Origin: Brachybacterium subflavum
Lineage (GTDB): Bacteria; Actinomycetota; Actinomycetes; Actinomycetales; Dermabacteraceae
Direction: 5' to 3'
Length of the DNA stretch: 64,000 bases
NCBI RefSeq assembly: GCF_009299795.1
Contig: NZ_VIGP01000003.1
Location: 586,132-650,131 of the forward strand
Shown piece by piece: positions 8,805 to 17,828 of the stretch (positions within the stretch are counted from its first letter, which is position 1; the number at the start of each line of letters is the position of its first letter). A program made the position numbers and the translations under genes. A model generated the notes under the pieces. The model saw only the letters and a list, made by a program, of their open reading frames with translations. It did not search any database and was not told where the DNA came from.

Positions 8805-10124
8805 TCAGGCGGTCGCGGGTCTCCAGGCGGGGCGGACCCTGGCGCGGGCGATCTGCAGTAGGAAGAGTGCCAGAACCTCGTCCTCTCCGCGCATCTCGAT
8901 CTCCTGGGCGAGATCGTCAGCGGTCGCGAAGCGGTGGTTCCACCAGGACAGGACGACGAGCGTCGTCCCCAGTGCGACCCAGGCCTCGGCACTCGCCCCG
9001 ACCATCGGCGCCCTCCCGGTCCCCTCGCATGCCATTCGCATCTCATGCAGCACCTCGAACCATTCCCCACCTGCACAGATGCGGGATTCGGGTCGAAGCG
9101 AGGGGTCGGCGGCGAGCCGCGCGACGAGCCGCACCAGCCCGTCGATCCCGCCGTCGCCCCCGTCCTCCTCGAGGCCCGCGAGGACGTGCAGGAGCGAGAG
9201 CGCGGCGTCGGGCGCGGCGAGCAGGTCGCGCATCCCGGCGAGCGGTTCACAGTGCGACATCGAGAGGTCGGCGGCCGTGCCCCGCGGGCGCGCCCGCCGC
9301 AGCGCCGCCGGCAGCGAATGCCAGCGCGCGGAGGTCTCGAAAGCCCCGGGGCGGCCCCCGGGCACGCCCTCCTCGGAGTCGAGGCCCCGCAGGACGTCCC
9401 CGAGCTGCCGCAGCCCGCGCTCGGCGGCGGGGTCGTCCTCGGGAACCCGACGCCCGGCGTGGATCTCCTGGACGCCCACGAGGGTGTCGCGAGGGGGCGT
9501 CAGCGGTGCGGGCCACTGCTGGAGGCGCAGGGAGAAGGTGCCGTCCTCCTCCGGCGCGAGGGAGAAGGAGTCCGCGCATCCGCCCGAGACCACCCAGGCC
9601 TCGGGCACGTCGAACCCGTCCGGCCCGCACAGCGCCGCCGCGCGCACCACCTCCAGGGCGACCCTCCGGGCGTCATCGGCACGGGACTGCTCGACGGCCT
9701 CCCACCCGTCCCCCGCGAGCACGAGCACGAAGGCGCCGTCGCAGCCCGCCCGGTCCAGGAGCGCGAGATGGCGCGGCAGGTCCACGCCTCCCGGGCCGTC
9801 GCCCACGTCGCGCAGGGCGACACGGGTGGCCAGGGGCGAGAGACGGCGGCCGCTGTGCCCGATCATCACCAGGCAGTCGCGCGGCACGCAGCCGAGCGTC
9901 ACGCGCGCCTCGGCGAGGAGCTCGGAGGGATCGTCCGCCCGCAGGGTGCGCGGGGCAGATTCCCGAGGGGGCGATTCCCGCCCGACCGGACGGGACCGCG
10001 GGGCCGCCCGTTCCCGCGGAAACGGTCCGTCCGTCGCGCACGGCGAGGGAGGCGTCCTCAAGCCCTCCGCAGGCGAGCCTGACGAGGAGTCGGAGGGGAG
10101 GCCGTGCGCGGGGGATGTGCTCAT
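8805..10124 (-). CDS. DUF4192 domain-containing protein
   Basis: A 439-residue protein matching the actinobacterial DUF4192 family. The domain starts at about residue 65 with LLAEARVTLGCVPRDCLVMIGH. It continues through LPRHLALLDRAGCDGAFVLVLAG and ends near the C-terminus with WFEVLHEMRMACEGTG and VALGTTLVVLSWWNHRFATADDLAQEIE. The first 60 residues are low-complexity Pro/Ser/Arg. No catalytic motif or membrane span is evident, and the family has no established function that I can cite. ATG at 10124. It is divergent from the polyprenyl synthase gene across a 199-bp gap and is 84 bp upstream of metX on the same strand. A 6-bp inverted repeat spans its stop codon. Confidence 0.75.
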   Translation of the reverse strand: MSTSPAHGLPSDSSSGSPAEGLRTPPSPCATDGPFPRERAAPRSRPVGRESPPRESAPRTLRADDPSELLAEARVTLGCVPRDCLVMIGHSGRRLSPLATRVALRDVGDGPGGVDLPRHLALLDRAGCDGAFVLVLAGDGWEAVEQSRADDARRVALEVVRAAALCGPDGFDVPEAWVVSGGCADSFSLAPEEDGTFSLRLQQWPAPLTPPRDTLVGVQEIHAGRRVPEDDPAAERGLRQLGDVLRGLDSEEGVPGGRPGAFETSARWHSLPAALRRARPRGTAADLSMSHCEPLAGMRDLLAAPDAALSLLHVLAGLEEDGGDGGIDGLVRLVARLAADPSLRPESRICAGGEWFEVLHEMRMACEGTGRAPMVGASAEAWVALGTTLVVLSWWNHRFATADDLAQEIEMRGEDEVLALFLLQIARARVRPAWRPATA

Positions 10125-10323
10125 GTCTCCGAGGCTCCCTCTCCGCCGCCTCCACGACCACGCCCCGGAACGGATTGGGGACAAGTGGGCGCTGGGGAGG
10201 ACCGATGTGCGACACCCGGGAGGCCCAGCGCCGGCTCGAGGCGGCTCGGCGCCGGAGGGAGCGCGGTCCTCCCGCCTGCGGACATGGGAGGATCAGGACG
10301 TCCCGCCGAAGGAGCAGCCCCTG

Positions 10324-11472
10324 ATGACCAGTTCCGATCTTCCGTCCGCCCCGAGCGAGCTCGACGCGCGCTTCCATGAGGTGCTGCAGCAGGTGCTGAC
10401 CGGTGAGCTCGATGCGCGACGCGCCCAGCTCGCGGCGATCGCCCCGGAGGCCTCCGGGCTCGTGGACTCGCTGCGCGCCTTCCTCGTCGGAGGCAAGCTG
10501 CTGCGCCCGCGCCTGTGCTTCGGCGCGGCGCGCGCGTGCTCGACGTCGGCCGAGGACCCGGACGAGCTGCTCGCCCTGGCTCGCCTCGGCGGCGCGATCG
10601 AGCTGCTGCAGGCTGCCGCCCTGCTGCACGACGACCTCATCGACCGCTCCCCCACCCGGCGCGGCCGACCCGCCGTGCACGTGGAGATGGCGGAGCTGCA
10701 TCGCGCCGAGGGACTGCGCGGCGAGGCCGACCGCTTCGGGGGTGCCGTCGCGATCATCCTCGGTGATCTCGCGCTCAGCTGGGCGCGCGACCTGGCCGAT
10801 GCCGACGCCCTCCCCGGGGCCCAGGCGCGCATGCGGGACGCCCGCGCCCAGTTCTCCTCGCTCGCGACAGAGGTCATGACAGGCCAGTTCCTCGACGTCC
10901 TGCACCAGGAGGGCGGGTTCCGCTCCCCCGGTGACGACGAGGCTGCGGCCCTCGCCGTGATCCGCTGGAAGACGGTCTCCTACTCCGTGCGGCGCCCGGT
11001 GCTCATGGGAGCCGCGCAGCAGGGGGCGGACGATGCGGTGCGCGAGCAGCTCGATGCCTGGTCGGAGGCGATCGGCACGGCCTTCCAGCTGCGCGACGAC
11101 CTGCTCAGCGTGGTCGGGGACGAGCATTCGACGGGAAAGCCCACCGGCGGCGACGTCCGCGAGGGCAAGCGCACAGTCCTCCTGGCGCGCACGCGCGCGA
11201 ACGCGGCGGCCCGCGAGGATGCGCGGGGGCTCGACCTGCTGGACAGGGCGGTGGGCCGTGAGGATGCCGACGACGACGCGATCGACGCCGTCCGCGACCT
11301 CATGCACGCCACCGGCGCGGTCTCCTCCGTCGCCGCGGACATCCGCACGCTCTCGGCGCGGGCCGAGGCCGTGCTCGCCGGCGCTCCCGGCCTCGAGGCG
11401 GAGGGGCGCGAGGGCCTCGCACGGCTCGGCCGCGCGGCGACCGACCTCAGCGGTCTCGACGTCGACCGCTAG
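10324..11472 (+). CDS. idsA: Polyprenyl diphosphate synthase (GGPP/FPP type)
   Basis: All-alpha trans-prenyltransferase that elongates allylic diphosphates with isopentenyl diphosphate. 382 residues from the ATG at 10324, which has AAGGAG 8-9 bp upstream. KLLRPRLC contains the conserved GK..RP substrate contact. The first Asp-rich motif is DDLID at about 103-107 followed by RRGRPAVH. The second is at about 257 (FQLRDDLLSVVGDEHSTGKP) with the GGDVREGKRTVLL segment behind it. The position next to the Rv2175c-like and PknL genes matches M. tuberculosis idsA2, as I recall it. Product chain length cannot be fixed by reading; geranylgeranyl diphosphate for menaquinone or carotenoid lipids is most likely. 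Confidence 0.9.
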   Translation: MTSSDLPSAPSELDARFHEVLQQVLTGELDARRAQLAAIAPEASGLVDSLRAFLVGGKLLRPRLCFGAARACSTSAEDPDELLALARLGGAIELLQAAALLHDDLIDRSPTRRGRPAVHVEMAELHRAEGLRGEADRFGGAVAIILGDLALSWARDLADADALPGAQARMRDARAQFSSLATEVMTGQFLDVLHQEGGFRSPGDDEAAALAVIRWKTVSYSVRRPVLMGAAQQGADDAVREQLDAWSEAIGTAFQLRDDLLSVVGDEHSTGKPTGGDVREGKRTVLLARTRANAAAREDARGLDLLDRAVGREDADDDAIDAVRDLMHATGAVSSVAADIRTLSARAEAVLAGAPGLEAEGREGLARLGRAATDLSGLDVDR

Positions 11473-11573
11473 GCGGGAGCGCGGGCCGACGCGCTGGGCA
11501 TATCCGCGCCGCGCACATCCGCGCCCCGCACTGCGGGCCCCGGGCACCCACGGCTGGGCGCATCACCGACGGA

Positions 11574-11951
11574 TCAGAACCCGAGCGCCTGGGCGCGGCG
11601 GCGGACCTCTCCGCGCCGCCCCGCGCGCAGCTCGTCGATGGGCCGACCGGGCAGGGAGTCGTCCGGGGTGAAGAGCCAGCGCAGCAGCTCCTCGTCCTCG
11701 AAGCCGGCGTCGCGGAGAACGGTGATGGTGCCCGCGACGTACGGCGTGAGCTCACCGTCCTTGATGAGCTCGGAGGGCACGCAGCGGACCTTCGGCGTGC
11801 CACGGCGGATCTCCACGAGGGAGCCGTCGTCGACCATGCGCCGCACGGCCGACACCGCGACGCCGAGCTCCTCGGCAGCGTCGGGCAGCGGCAGCCAGCT
11901 GCCGATCAGATCATCCAGGGAGGTCTCGGGGGTCTCGTGCTGTGCGCTCAC
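11574..11951 (-). CDS. Rv2175c-family DNA-binding protein (PknL substrate homologue)
   Basis: A 125-residue protein with an N-terminal winged helix-turn-helix of the excisionase/MerR-like type (LPLPDAAEELGVAVSAVRRM, VDDGSLVEIRRGTPKVRCVP). The C-terminal domain of Rv2175c proteins follows (GTITVLRDAGFEDEELLRWL, FTPDDSLPGRPIDELRAGRR). In M. tuberculosis the homologue binds DNA weakly and is phosphorylated by PknL, which abolishes binding. Here too it is divergent from the pknL gene, 107 bp apart. The Thr-containing N-terminus (HETPETSLDD) would fit a phospho-acceptor, by inference. GTG start at 11951. The 101-bp gap downstream has no convincing terminator. Confidence 0.85.
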   Translation of the reverse strand: MSAQHETPETSLDDLIGSWLPLPDAAEELGVAVSAVRRMVDDGSLVEIRRGTPKVRCVPSELIKDGELTPYVAGTITVLRDAGFEDEELLRWLFTPDDSLPGRPIDELRAGRRGEVRRRAQALGF

Positions 11952-12045
11952 CCCTCAAGGGTGCCACGCCCCGCAGGTTCCCGCCGACAGCCTGAGCGGT
12001 TCCTGAGTGCTCGTGTCGTTGCGGGACGGCGCGCACGTGCGGCCG

Positions 12046-12061
12046 TACAGTGAGCCTCGTG
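12046..12061 (+). promoter_or_regulatory. -10 element of pknL, probable leaderless start
   Basis: TACAGT at 12046-12051 ends seven bases before the GTG at 12059. This is the spacing expected when transcription begins at the start codon. The alternative in-frame GTG at 12050 overlaps this hexamer. No -35 at standard spacing. Confidence 0.5.
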
Positions 12062-14173
12062 AGCGCGCCTGCCACTTCCCCTGACACCGGCGTGCTCCTC
12101 GACGACCGCTATGCCGTCGAGGAGCTGATCGCCCGCGGCGGTATGGCCACGGTCTATCGCGGACATGACGAACGTCTGGACCGCACCGTGGCCCTCAAGA
12201 TCATGCATCCGCACCTCGCCGTCGACGAGCAGTTCCGTCGCCGCTTCGCCCGCGAGGCCCGCAGTGCGGCCAGACTCGCCCATCCGCACGTGGTCGGGGT
12301 GTTCGACCAGGGTGAGGACGACGACCGCATCTACCTCTCGATGGAGCTCATCGAGGGCGGGACGCTGCGCAGCCGCATCACCGACGCCGGGCGGCTCACC
12401 GTCCGCGAGGCCCTCGAGGACACCGAGCAGATCCTCGAGGCCCTGGATGCCGCGCACACCGCGGGCATCGTGCACCGCGACATCAAGCCCGAGAACATCC
12501 TGCTCGCCCCCGGCGGCTCCGTGAAGGTCGCCGACTTCGGGCTGGCCCGCGCCATCGGCACCGCGAACTCGTCGGCCAGCAGCACGCTGCTGGGGACGGT
12601 CGCCTACATCAGCCCCGAGGTCGTCACCCGCGGGCACTGCGATGCGCGCAGCGACCTGTACTCGCTGGGCGTGGTCCTCTACGAGATGCTCACCGGGATC
12701 CAGCCGTACACCGGAGAGCAGGCGGTGCACGTCGCCTTCCAGCACGTGCACGAGGACATGCCCGCACCGTCGGCCCGCGTCTCGACCGTCCCCCGCGAGG
12801 TGGACTCCCTCGTGACCTGGGCGTGCGCCCGCGATCCACAGCACCGGCCCCGGGGGGCGGGCGATCTGCTCGCGGGCGTCCGCGACCTCCTGCGGACCCT
12901 GCCCGCCGCCGTGCTCGACGCCGCGCCCTCCGAGCTGCACGACGTCGACACCCAGGATGTGCCGCGCCTGACCGCGCACCTGGACGACGTCGACCTCGCC
13001 GGTGAGGCCGCCGCGCGCGCCTTCCCGCTCGCCGTCCGCCTCGGCGCCGACGACGCGCCGGATGACGGCGAGGACGACGAGAACGGGAGCGCCGAGAGCG
13101 GACCGGCCCGCATCGACGAGCCGGATGCCGCCGGAGCCGGGGGCGCCGCCCCCGCCGACACCGCCTCCCCCGCACAGGACGACGCGTCCTCCGCGGAGGA
13201 CGCCGGAGCCTCGTCCCGCGAGGTGGCCCTGCCCGCGGTGCGCCCGCGACGCGGCCGGCATCTCGCCCGCCCGCTGCGCGGCACCTCGCGCGGCCTGCGC
13301 GCGGCGGCCGTGCTCGCCGTCGTCGGCTCGCTCGCTGCGGGCGGAGCGAGCGCAGGTCACTGGTACCTGCACGAGGGGCCCGGCGGCGATCGCACCGTCC
13401 CCGCCCTCGCGGGCACCGACCTCGATGCGGCAGACGCCTCCCTCACCTCGCAGGACCTCGAGACGGCGACGAGCGAGGCCTTCAGCGACTCCGTGCCCGC
13501 CGGGCACGTGATCTCCTCGACCCCCGCGGCGGGGACCCTCCTCAAGAGGGACGAGAGCGTGAAGCTCGTCGTCTCCAAGGGGGTCGAGACGTTCCCCGTC
13601 CCCACGGTCACCGGGAAGAGCCTCGAGGACGCGAAGAAGGCGGTCGAGGACCAGGGGCTCACTCTCGTCCAGGACGACGGCGAGTACTCCGAGAAGGTGC
13701 CCTCCGGCCAGGTGATCTCCCAGTCGGCGGCCCAGGACGCCCTCCCCGAGGGCGGCGAGGTGCACGTGGTCGTCTCCAAGGGCCGCGTGCCGATCTCGAT
13801 CCCGGACCAGACCGGGCGCAGCGAGGACCAGGCGCGCAGCGCCCTCGAGGACGCAGGCTTCACCGTGACCACGTCCACGAAGCACTCGGACGTCGCCAAG
13901 GGCAAGGTCGCCTCCCAGTCGCCCGCCGACGGCAGCGGGCACCGCGGGGACACGGTGCAGCTCGTGATCTCCTCCGGGCCGGAGATGGTGAAGGTCCCGA
14001 ACGTCTTCAACAAGAGCGAGAAGGACGCGAAGGCGGCCCTGACGAAGGCAGGCTTCACGCCCAAGGTCCAGTACGACCGCGGCGCGCCCGTGCTGGGCAC
14101 CGTCTACGCGCAGTCGACCAACGGCGGCGAGAAGGCCGCGAAGGGCTCGACCATCACGATCTCGGTGTTCTGA
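12059..14173 (+). CDS. pknL: Serine/threonine protein kinase with PASTA domains
   Basis: A 704-residue transmembrane kinase (707 if the upstream GTG at 12050 is used). The kinase domain at about 15-275 is complete: glycine loop IARGGMATVYRGHD, catalytic Lys in TVALKIM, HRDIKPEN catalytic loop, DFG in KVADFGLARA, and TLLGTVAYISPEV activation segment. An acidic/Ala-rich linker leads to one membrane span at about 420-440 (AAAVLAVVGSLAAGGASAGHW). Four extracellular PASTA repeats follow, each starting near a VP and closing with VVSKG or VISSG. PASTA kinases sense peptidoglycan or lipid II. With the divergent Rv2175c homologue it forms the known PknL-substrate pair. A long perfect hairpin terminates it. 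Confidence 0.93.
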   Translation: MSAPATSPDTGVLLDDRYAVEELIARGGMATVYRGHDERLDRTVALKIMHPHLAVDEQFRRRFAREARSAARLAHPHVVGVFDQGEDDDRIYLSMELIEGGTLRSRITDAGRLTVREALEDTEQILEALDAAHTAGIVHRDIKPENILLAPGGSVKVADFGLARAIGTANSSASSTLLGTVAYISPEVVTRGHCDARSDLYSLGVVLYEMLTGIQPYTGEQAVHVAFQHVHEDMPAPSARVSTVPREVDSLVTWACARDPQHRPRGAGDLLAGVRDLLRTLPAAVLDAAPSELHDVDTQDVPRLTAHLDDVDLAGEAAARAFPLAVRLGADDAPDDGEDDENGSAESGPARIDEPDAAGAGGAAPADTASPAQDDASSAEDAGASSREVALPAVRPRRGRHLARPLRGTSRGLRAAAVLAVVGSLAAGGASAGHWYLHEGPGGDRTVPALAGTDLDAADASLTSQDLETATSEAFSDSVPAGHVISSTPAAGTLLKRDESVKLVVSKGVETFPVPTVTGKSLEDAKKAVEDQGLTLVQDDGEYSEKVPSGQVISQSAAQDALPEGGEVHVVVSKGRVPISIPDQTGRSEDQARSALEDAGFTVTTSTKHSDVAKGKVASQSPADGSGHRGDTVQLVISSGPEMVKVPNVFNKSEKDAKAALTKAGFTPKVQYDRGAPVLGTVYAQSTNGGEKAAKGSTITISVF

Positions 14174-14178
14174 GACGC

Positions 14179-14212
14179 CAGGAGGGCCGACGGTTCCCCG
14201 TCGGCCCTCCTG
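14179..14212. terminator. Bidirectional terminator between pknL and aroG
   Basis: A perfect 15-bp stem (CAGGAGGGCCGACGG with CCGTCGGCCCTCCTG) and a 4-nt loop. It begins 5 bp after the pknL stop and lies 39 bp from the end of the convergent DAHP synthase gene. Confidence 0.85.
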
Positions 14213-14250
14213 CCGCGTCGTTCAGCGACGCCCGTCGCGGTCCGTGGGCC

Positions 14251-15651
14251 TCAGCGGACGTCCTGGCCGAGCATCTCAGCGACGAGGAAGGCGAGCTCGA
14301 GGGACTGCTGGTGGTTCAGCCGCGGGTCGACGAGCGTCTCGTAGCGGCGCTCGAGGCCGGCCTCGTCGATGTGCCCGGTGCCGCCGAGCACCTCGGTGAC
14401 GTCGTCGCCGGTGAGCTCCATGTGCAGGCCCGCCGGGACCGTGCCCAGCGCCCGGTGGACCTCGAAGAACCCGCGGACCTCCTCGAGGATGTCCTCGAAG
14501 CGCCGCGTCTTGTAGCCGTTGGACGAGGTGATCGTATTCCCGTGCATCGGATCGGTGACCCAGGCCGGGGTGGCGCCCGCGTCGCGCACGCCCTCGACGA
14601 GGCCGGGCAGCACGTCGCGGATCTTCCCCGCGCCCATCCGGGAGATGAACGTGATGCGCCCCGGTTCGCGCTCGGGGTCGAGGGTGTCGATGAGGCGCAG
14701 AGCGTCGTCCACGGTCGAGCTCGGGCCGAGCTTGACGCCGATGGGGTTGCGCAGGCGCGACATGAACTCGACGTGCGCGCCGTCGAGCTGACGGGTGCGC
14801 TCGCCGATCCACAGGAAGTGGCCCGAGCAGCCGTAGATCTCGCCGGTGCGGGAGTCGATGCGGCTCATCGCCTCCTCGTAGTCCAGCAGCAGCGCCTCGT
14901 GCGAGGCGTAGTACTCGACGCTCTGCAGGGCCTCGAAGTCGGCCCCGATGGCCTCCATGAAGCGCACGGCCTTGTCGATCTCGCGGGCGATCTGCTCGTA
15001 GCGGTCGTAGCCGGGGCCGCGGACGAAGCCCTGGTTCCAGCTGTGCACCTCGCGCAGGTCCGCGAAGCCGCCGGTGGTGAAGGCCCGCATGAGGTTCAGG
15101 CTCTGGGCGCTCGTGGTGTACATCTCCCACAGGCGCTGCGGATCGGGGCGGCGCGCCTCGGGGGTGAACTCGAAGCCGTTGACGGCGTCGCCGCGGTAGG
15201 TGGGCAGGGTGAGGCCGTCGCGGGTCTCCATGTCCGACGAACGGGGCTTGGCGAACTGGCCTGCCATCCGCCCCATCTTGATCACCGGCACGGACGCGCC
15301 GTAGGTCAGGACGGCCGCCATCTGCAGGATCGTGCGGATCTTGGCGCGGATGCGATCCGCCGTGGAGTCCGCGAAGGTCTCGGCGCAGTCACCGCCCTGC
15401 AGCAGGAACGCCTCCCCGCGCGCGGCGTCGGCCAGGCGGGAGCGGAGCACGTCGACCTCACCGGCGAAGACGAGCGGCGGGGCCGCGCGGAGCCGGTCGA
15501 AGACGGCTGCGCGCTCGCCCTCGTCGGGCCACGACGGCTGCTGCACCCGGGGATACTCGCGCCAGGTCCCGAGCGCGGCGAGCTCCTCGCTCGTCGAGGA
15601 CAGGGAGAAGGCGTGGGCGCGGGCCGGGGTGTGGTGGGTCGTGGAGGTCAC
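14251..15651 (-). CDS. aroG: 3-deoxy-7-phosphoheptulonate synthase, class II
   Basis: Type II DAHP synthase. It condenses phosphoenolpyruvate with erythrose 4-phosphate at the entry of the shikimate pathway. 466 residues, the usual length. Recognisable blocks are GEAFLLQGGDCAE (metal-ligand Cys), PVIKMGRMAGQFAKPRSS, LPTYRGDAVN, SLNLMRAFTTGGFADLREVH, GCSGHFLWIGERTRQLDGAH, RNPIGVKLGPS, FISRMGAGKIRDVLP and VTDPMHGNT. The start is GTG at 15651. It is convergent with pknL; M. tuberculosis has the same pairing (Rv2176/Rv2178c). Chorismate mutase partners that modulate such enzymes are not in the window. Confidence 0.96.
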   Translation of the reverse strand: MTSTTHHTPARAHAFSLSSTSEELAALGTWREYPRVQQPSWPDEGERAAVFDRLRAAPPLVFAGEVDVLRSRLADAARGEAFLLQGGDCAETFADSTADRIRAKIRTILQMAAVLTYGASVPVIKMGRMAGQFAKPRSSDMETRDGLTLPTYRGDAVNGFEFTPEARRPDPQRLWEMYTTSAQSLNLMRAFTTGGFADLREVHSWNQGFVRGPGYDRYEQIAREIDKAVRFMEAIGADFEALQSVEYYASHEALLLDYEEAMSRIDSRTGEIYGCSGHFLWIGERTRQLDGAHVEFMSRLRNPIGVKLGPSSTVDDALRLIDTLDPEREPGRITFISRMGAGKIRDVLPGLVEGVRDAGATPAWVTDPMHGNTITSSNGYKTRRFEDILEEVRGFFEVHRALGTVPAGLHMELTGDDVTEVLGGTGHIDEAGLERRYETLVDPRLNHQQSLELAFLVAEMLGQDVR

Positions 15652-15772
15652 CGGGTCACCCTACCGAGAACCGTGACCACCGCGCGCGGGCGCCCGTGCG
15701 CGACGGTCCGTCGCGCCGATCGCACACCGGCGGTGCAGGAGCGGCGGGGCCGGTCGACCCCGTCCGATGCGG

Positions 15773-16501
15773 TCAGCGGGACGCGCGCGTCGTCCGCGGA
15801 GCGGCCTCCCCGCGCGCGAGCGCGGCCTTGACGTCTGCCGCATACGTGTCGACGTAGTCCTGTCCCGTCAGCTGCTGGACGTGCAGCATGAGCAGGTCGG
15901 TGAGGGTGCGCGCGGCCTGCGGGTCCGCGCGGGCCGCCTCGAGGTCGCCGAGCACCTGCGCAGGATCGATCGGAGCGCCGACGAGCACCTCGATGCGCGG
16001 GCGCCGGCGCGGGACGATCCGTCGGCCGCGCTGCGCCTCGAAGCTGCCGAGCATGCCGATCGGCACCAGCGGCGCACCGGTCGCGATCGCGAGGCGCGCC
16101 GCGCCCGTCTTCCCGCGGTGCAGTCGTCCGTCGGGACTGCGCGTCCCCTCGGGGTAGATGCCCAGCAGCCCGCCGGAGCGCAGGACGCGCAGGCCCGCCT
16201 CGATCGCGCCCTCCGAGGCGCTCCCCCCGGTGCGGTCCACGGGCATCACGCCGAGGGATCGCATGAGGCGCCCGAAGGCACGGGACGCCGGGGAGGTGCC
16301 GGAGAAGAAATCGGACTTCGCCAGGAAGTGCACGGTGCGCCGCACCTGGGCCGGCATGAAGACGGTGTCGGCGCCCGAGAGGTGGCTGCTGGCGAGGATC
16401 GCGGGGCCCTCGTCCGGGATGTGCTGGGTGCCCGAGATGCGCGGCGCGTAGACCACGCGCAGCACGGCGGCCACCACGGGCTTCGCGACCTCGTAGAGCA
16501 T
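15773..16501 (-). CDS. plsC: 1-acyl-sn-glycerol-3-phosphate acyltransferase
   Basis: PlsC-type acyltransferase that adds the second acyl chain to lysophosphatidic acid in phospholipid synthesis at the inner face of the membrane. 242 residues from ATG 16501. An amphipathic or membrane-facing start (LYEVAKPVVAAVLRVVY) is followed by the catalytic H-x4-D box (SSHLSGADTVFMP). The glycerol-phosphate box is IYPEGTRSPDGRLHRGKTGA. The last block is PLVPIGMLG. A much longer frame exists upstream but runs through the divergent esterase promoter region, so it is rejected. It is followed by a 121-bp gap before the DAHP synthase gene. The syntenic M. tuberculosis gene is Rv2182c. Confidence 0.92.
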   Translation of the reverse strand: MLYEVAKPVVAAVLRVVYAPRISGTQHIPDEGPAILASSHLSGADTVFMPAQVRRTVHFLAKSDFFSGTSPASRAFGRLMRSLGVMPVDRTGGSASEGAIEAGLRVLRSGGLLGIYPEGTRSPDGRLHRGKTGAARLAIATGAPLVPIGMLGSFEAQRGRRIVPRRRPRIEVLVGAPIDPAQVLGDLEAARADPQAARTLTDLLMLHVQQLTGQDYVDTYAADVKAALARGEAAPRTTRASR

Positions 16502-16574
16502 CGGCGGTGTCCTCGTCGATCGTTCTGTGCTGGGGCGGACCCCATCGGAGCGGGGCAGGTGGGACCATGGGCGC

Positions 16575-17351
16575 ATGGCCTTCAGCGAGCTGTCCCTGCC
16601 GTGGCGGAGCGCGCCCCACTCTAACCCGGCGGGCGGTCTCCTCCTCTGCCACGGATTCACCGGGACCCCGCACGCCGTGCGCCCCTGGGCCGAGGACCAC
16701 GCCGCCCACGGCTGGGATGTGCGCACTCCCCTGCTGCCCGGGCACGGCAGCACCTGGCAGGAGATGTCTGCCTCCTCCTGGGAGGACTGGTACGGGACCG
16801 TGCGGGAGAGCGCGCTCGAGCTGCAGCGCGAGCACGGCACGATCGCCGTGGGCGGCATCTCCATGGGCGGGACGCTCGCCGCCGCGCTCGCCGAGGACCC
16901 TGCCCTCGCCCCGCGGATCGGCGCACTGGTGCTGGTCAATGCCGCGATGGTCGACTCCCCCGTGTGGGCGCTCGCCCCCGCGCTGTCCCGCGTCGTCCCC
17001 TCGATCGGGGCGATCGCCGGGGACATCCGGCGCGAGGGCGTGATCGAGGAGGCCTATGACCGCACGCCTCTTCGCGCCGTCGGCCAGCTCCGCACCCTGG
17101 TGCGCCGCACCCGCGCGGGCCTGGGCACGATCACCACTCCGACCCTGGTCGCGGTGTCTCCGCAGGACCGCACCGTCCCCCCGCGCTCGAGCGACGTGAT
17201 CGCATCCCGGATCGCGGGTCCCCTCGAGAGGATGACGCTGGGGGCGAGCGGACACCTCGCGACCCTTGACCATGATGCCCCGGAGCTGTTCGCGCGCTCC
17301 CGCGCCCACCTCGAGCGCTGCCTGTCGACGAGCCCGCAGGAGGACCGATGA
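16575..17351 (+). CDS. Alpha/beta hydrolase, carboxylesterase or monoacylglycerol lipase type
   Basis: A 258-residue serine hydrolase. The oxyanion/N-terminal block is LLLCHGFTGTPHAVRPWAED, followed by TPLLPGHGSTWQEM. The nucleophile elbow is GGISMGGTLA, the Asp is in VSPQDRTVPP and the His in GASGHLATLDHD. The pattern GFTGTP....PGHG resembles Est30-like thermostable carboxylesterases and monoglyceride lipases. No signal peptide, so cytoplasmic. ATG at 16575. It is divergent from plsC by 73 bp, which together with the fold suggests a role in acyl-lipid turnover (inference). Its last codons overlap the ATG of the next gene (ATGA). Confidence 0.87.
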   Translation: MAFSELSLPWRSAPHSNPAGGLLLCHGFTGTPHAVRPWAEDHAAHGWDVRTPLLPGHGSTWQEMSASSWEDWYGTVRESALELQREHGTIAVGGISMGGTLAAALAEDPALAPRIGALVLVNAAMVDSPVWALAPALSRVVPSIGAIAGDIRREGVIEEAYDRTPLRAVGQLRTLVRRTRAGLGTITTPTLVAVSPQDRTVPPRSSDVIASRIAGPLERMTLGASGHLATLDHDAPELFARSRAHLERCLSTSPQEDR

Positions 17352-17812
17352 GCACGCCGAGCACGCCGGCACCGGACCCCGAGGAGACGGGCGACGGGAG
17401 CGGTCGCCGCGACTTCGACGAGGAGTTCGCGCGGATCCTGGACGCCGAGGGGATCGCCCCGGAGGGCTCGGAGGCGCCGAAGGCCCCGGAGGCATCGGAT
17501 CCCTCGGCGCCCTCCTCGTCGCAACCCGGCCCCGGGCCGGGGCCGGCCGGCGCCGACGCCGCCGAGGACGAGGTGCTGCTCGGGGACTTCGAGCCCCCGG
17601 ATCCCGACCTGCCGCAGGCCTCGGACTCCGCCGTGTGGTCGTGGACCGCGCTCCTCGGAGGCGTGCTGCTCGCGCTGCTCGCCGCCGTGCTCGACTCGAT
17701 CCCGACATGGGTGGGCGCGCTCGGCGGCATCGCCGCCGTCGGCGGCCTCGTGGCGCTGATCGCGCGCATCCCGCCGGACCGCTCCGACCCCACCGACGGC
17801 GCCCAGGTCTGA
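17348..17812 (+). CDS. Small membrane protein of unknown function
   Basis: 154 residues. The first 95 are hydrophilic and low in complexity, rich in Asp, Glu, Pro, Ala and Ser. Two hydrophobic segments then fill the C-terminal part (SWTALLGGVLLALLAAVLDSI and WVGALGGIAAVGGLVALIAR), and a short charged tail ends the protein. I do not recognise a family. The topology would place both ends in the cytoplasm. Its ATG overlaps the esterase stop by 4 bp, so the two are translated together. It ends only 16 bp from the stop of the convergent ROK kinase gene, with no terminator in between. Confidence 0.75.
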   Translation: MSTPSTPAPDPEETGDGSGRRDFDEEFARILDAEGIAPEGSEAPKAPEASDPSAPSSSQPGPGPGPAGADAAEDEVLLGDFEPPDPDLPQASDSAVWSWTALLGGVLLALLAAVLDSIPTWVGALGGIAAVGGLVALIARIPPDRSDPTDGAQV

Positions 17813-17828
17813 GAGCGCAGGAGCCGCC

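Noticed and set aside
8799..8813. ACCGCC-TCA-GGCGGT hairpin around the DUF4192 stop codon as a terminator
   Set aside because: Only 6 bp, far weaker than the other terminators here; it is noted in the gene entry but not called.
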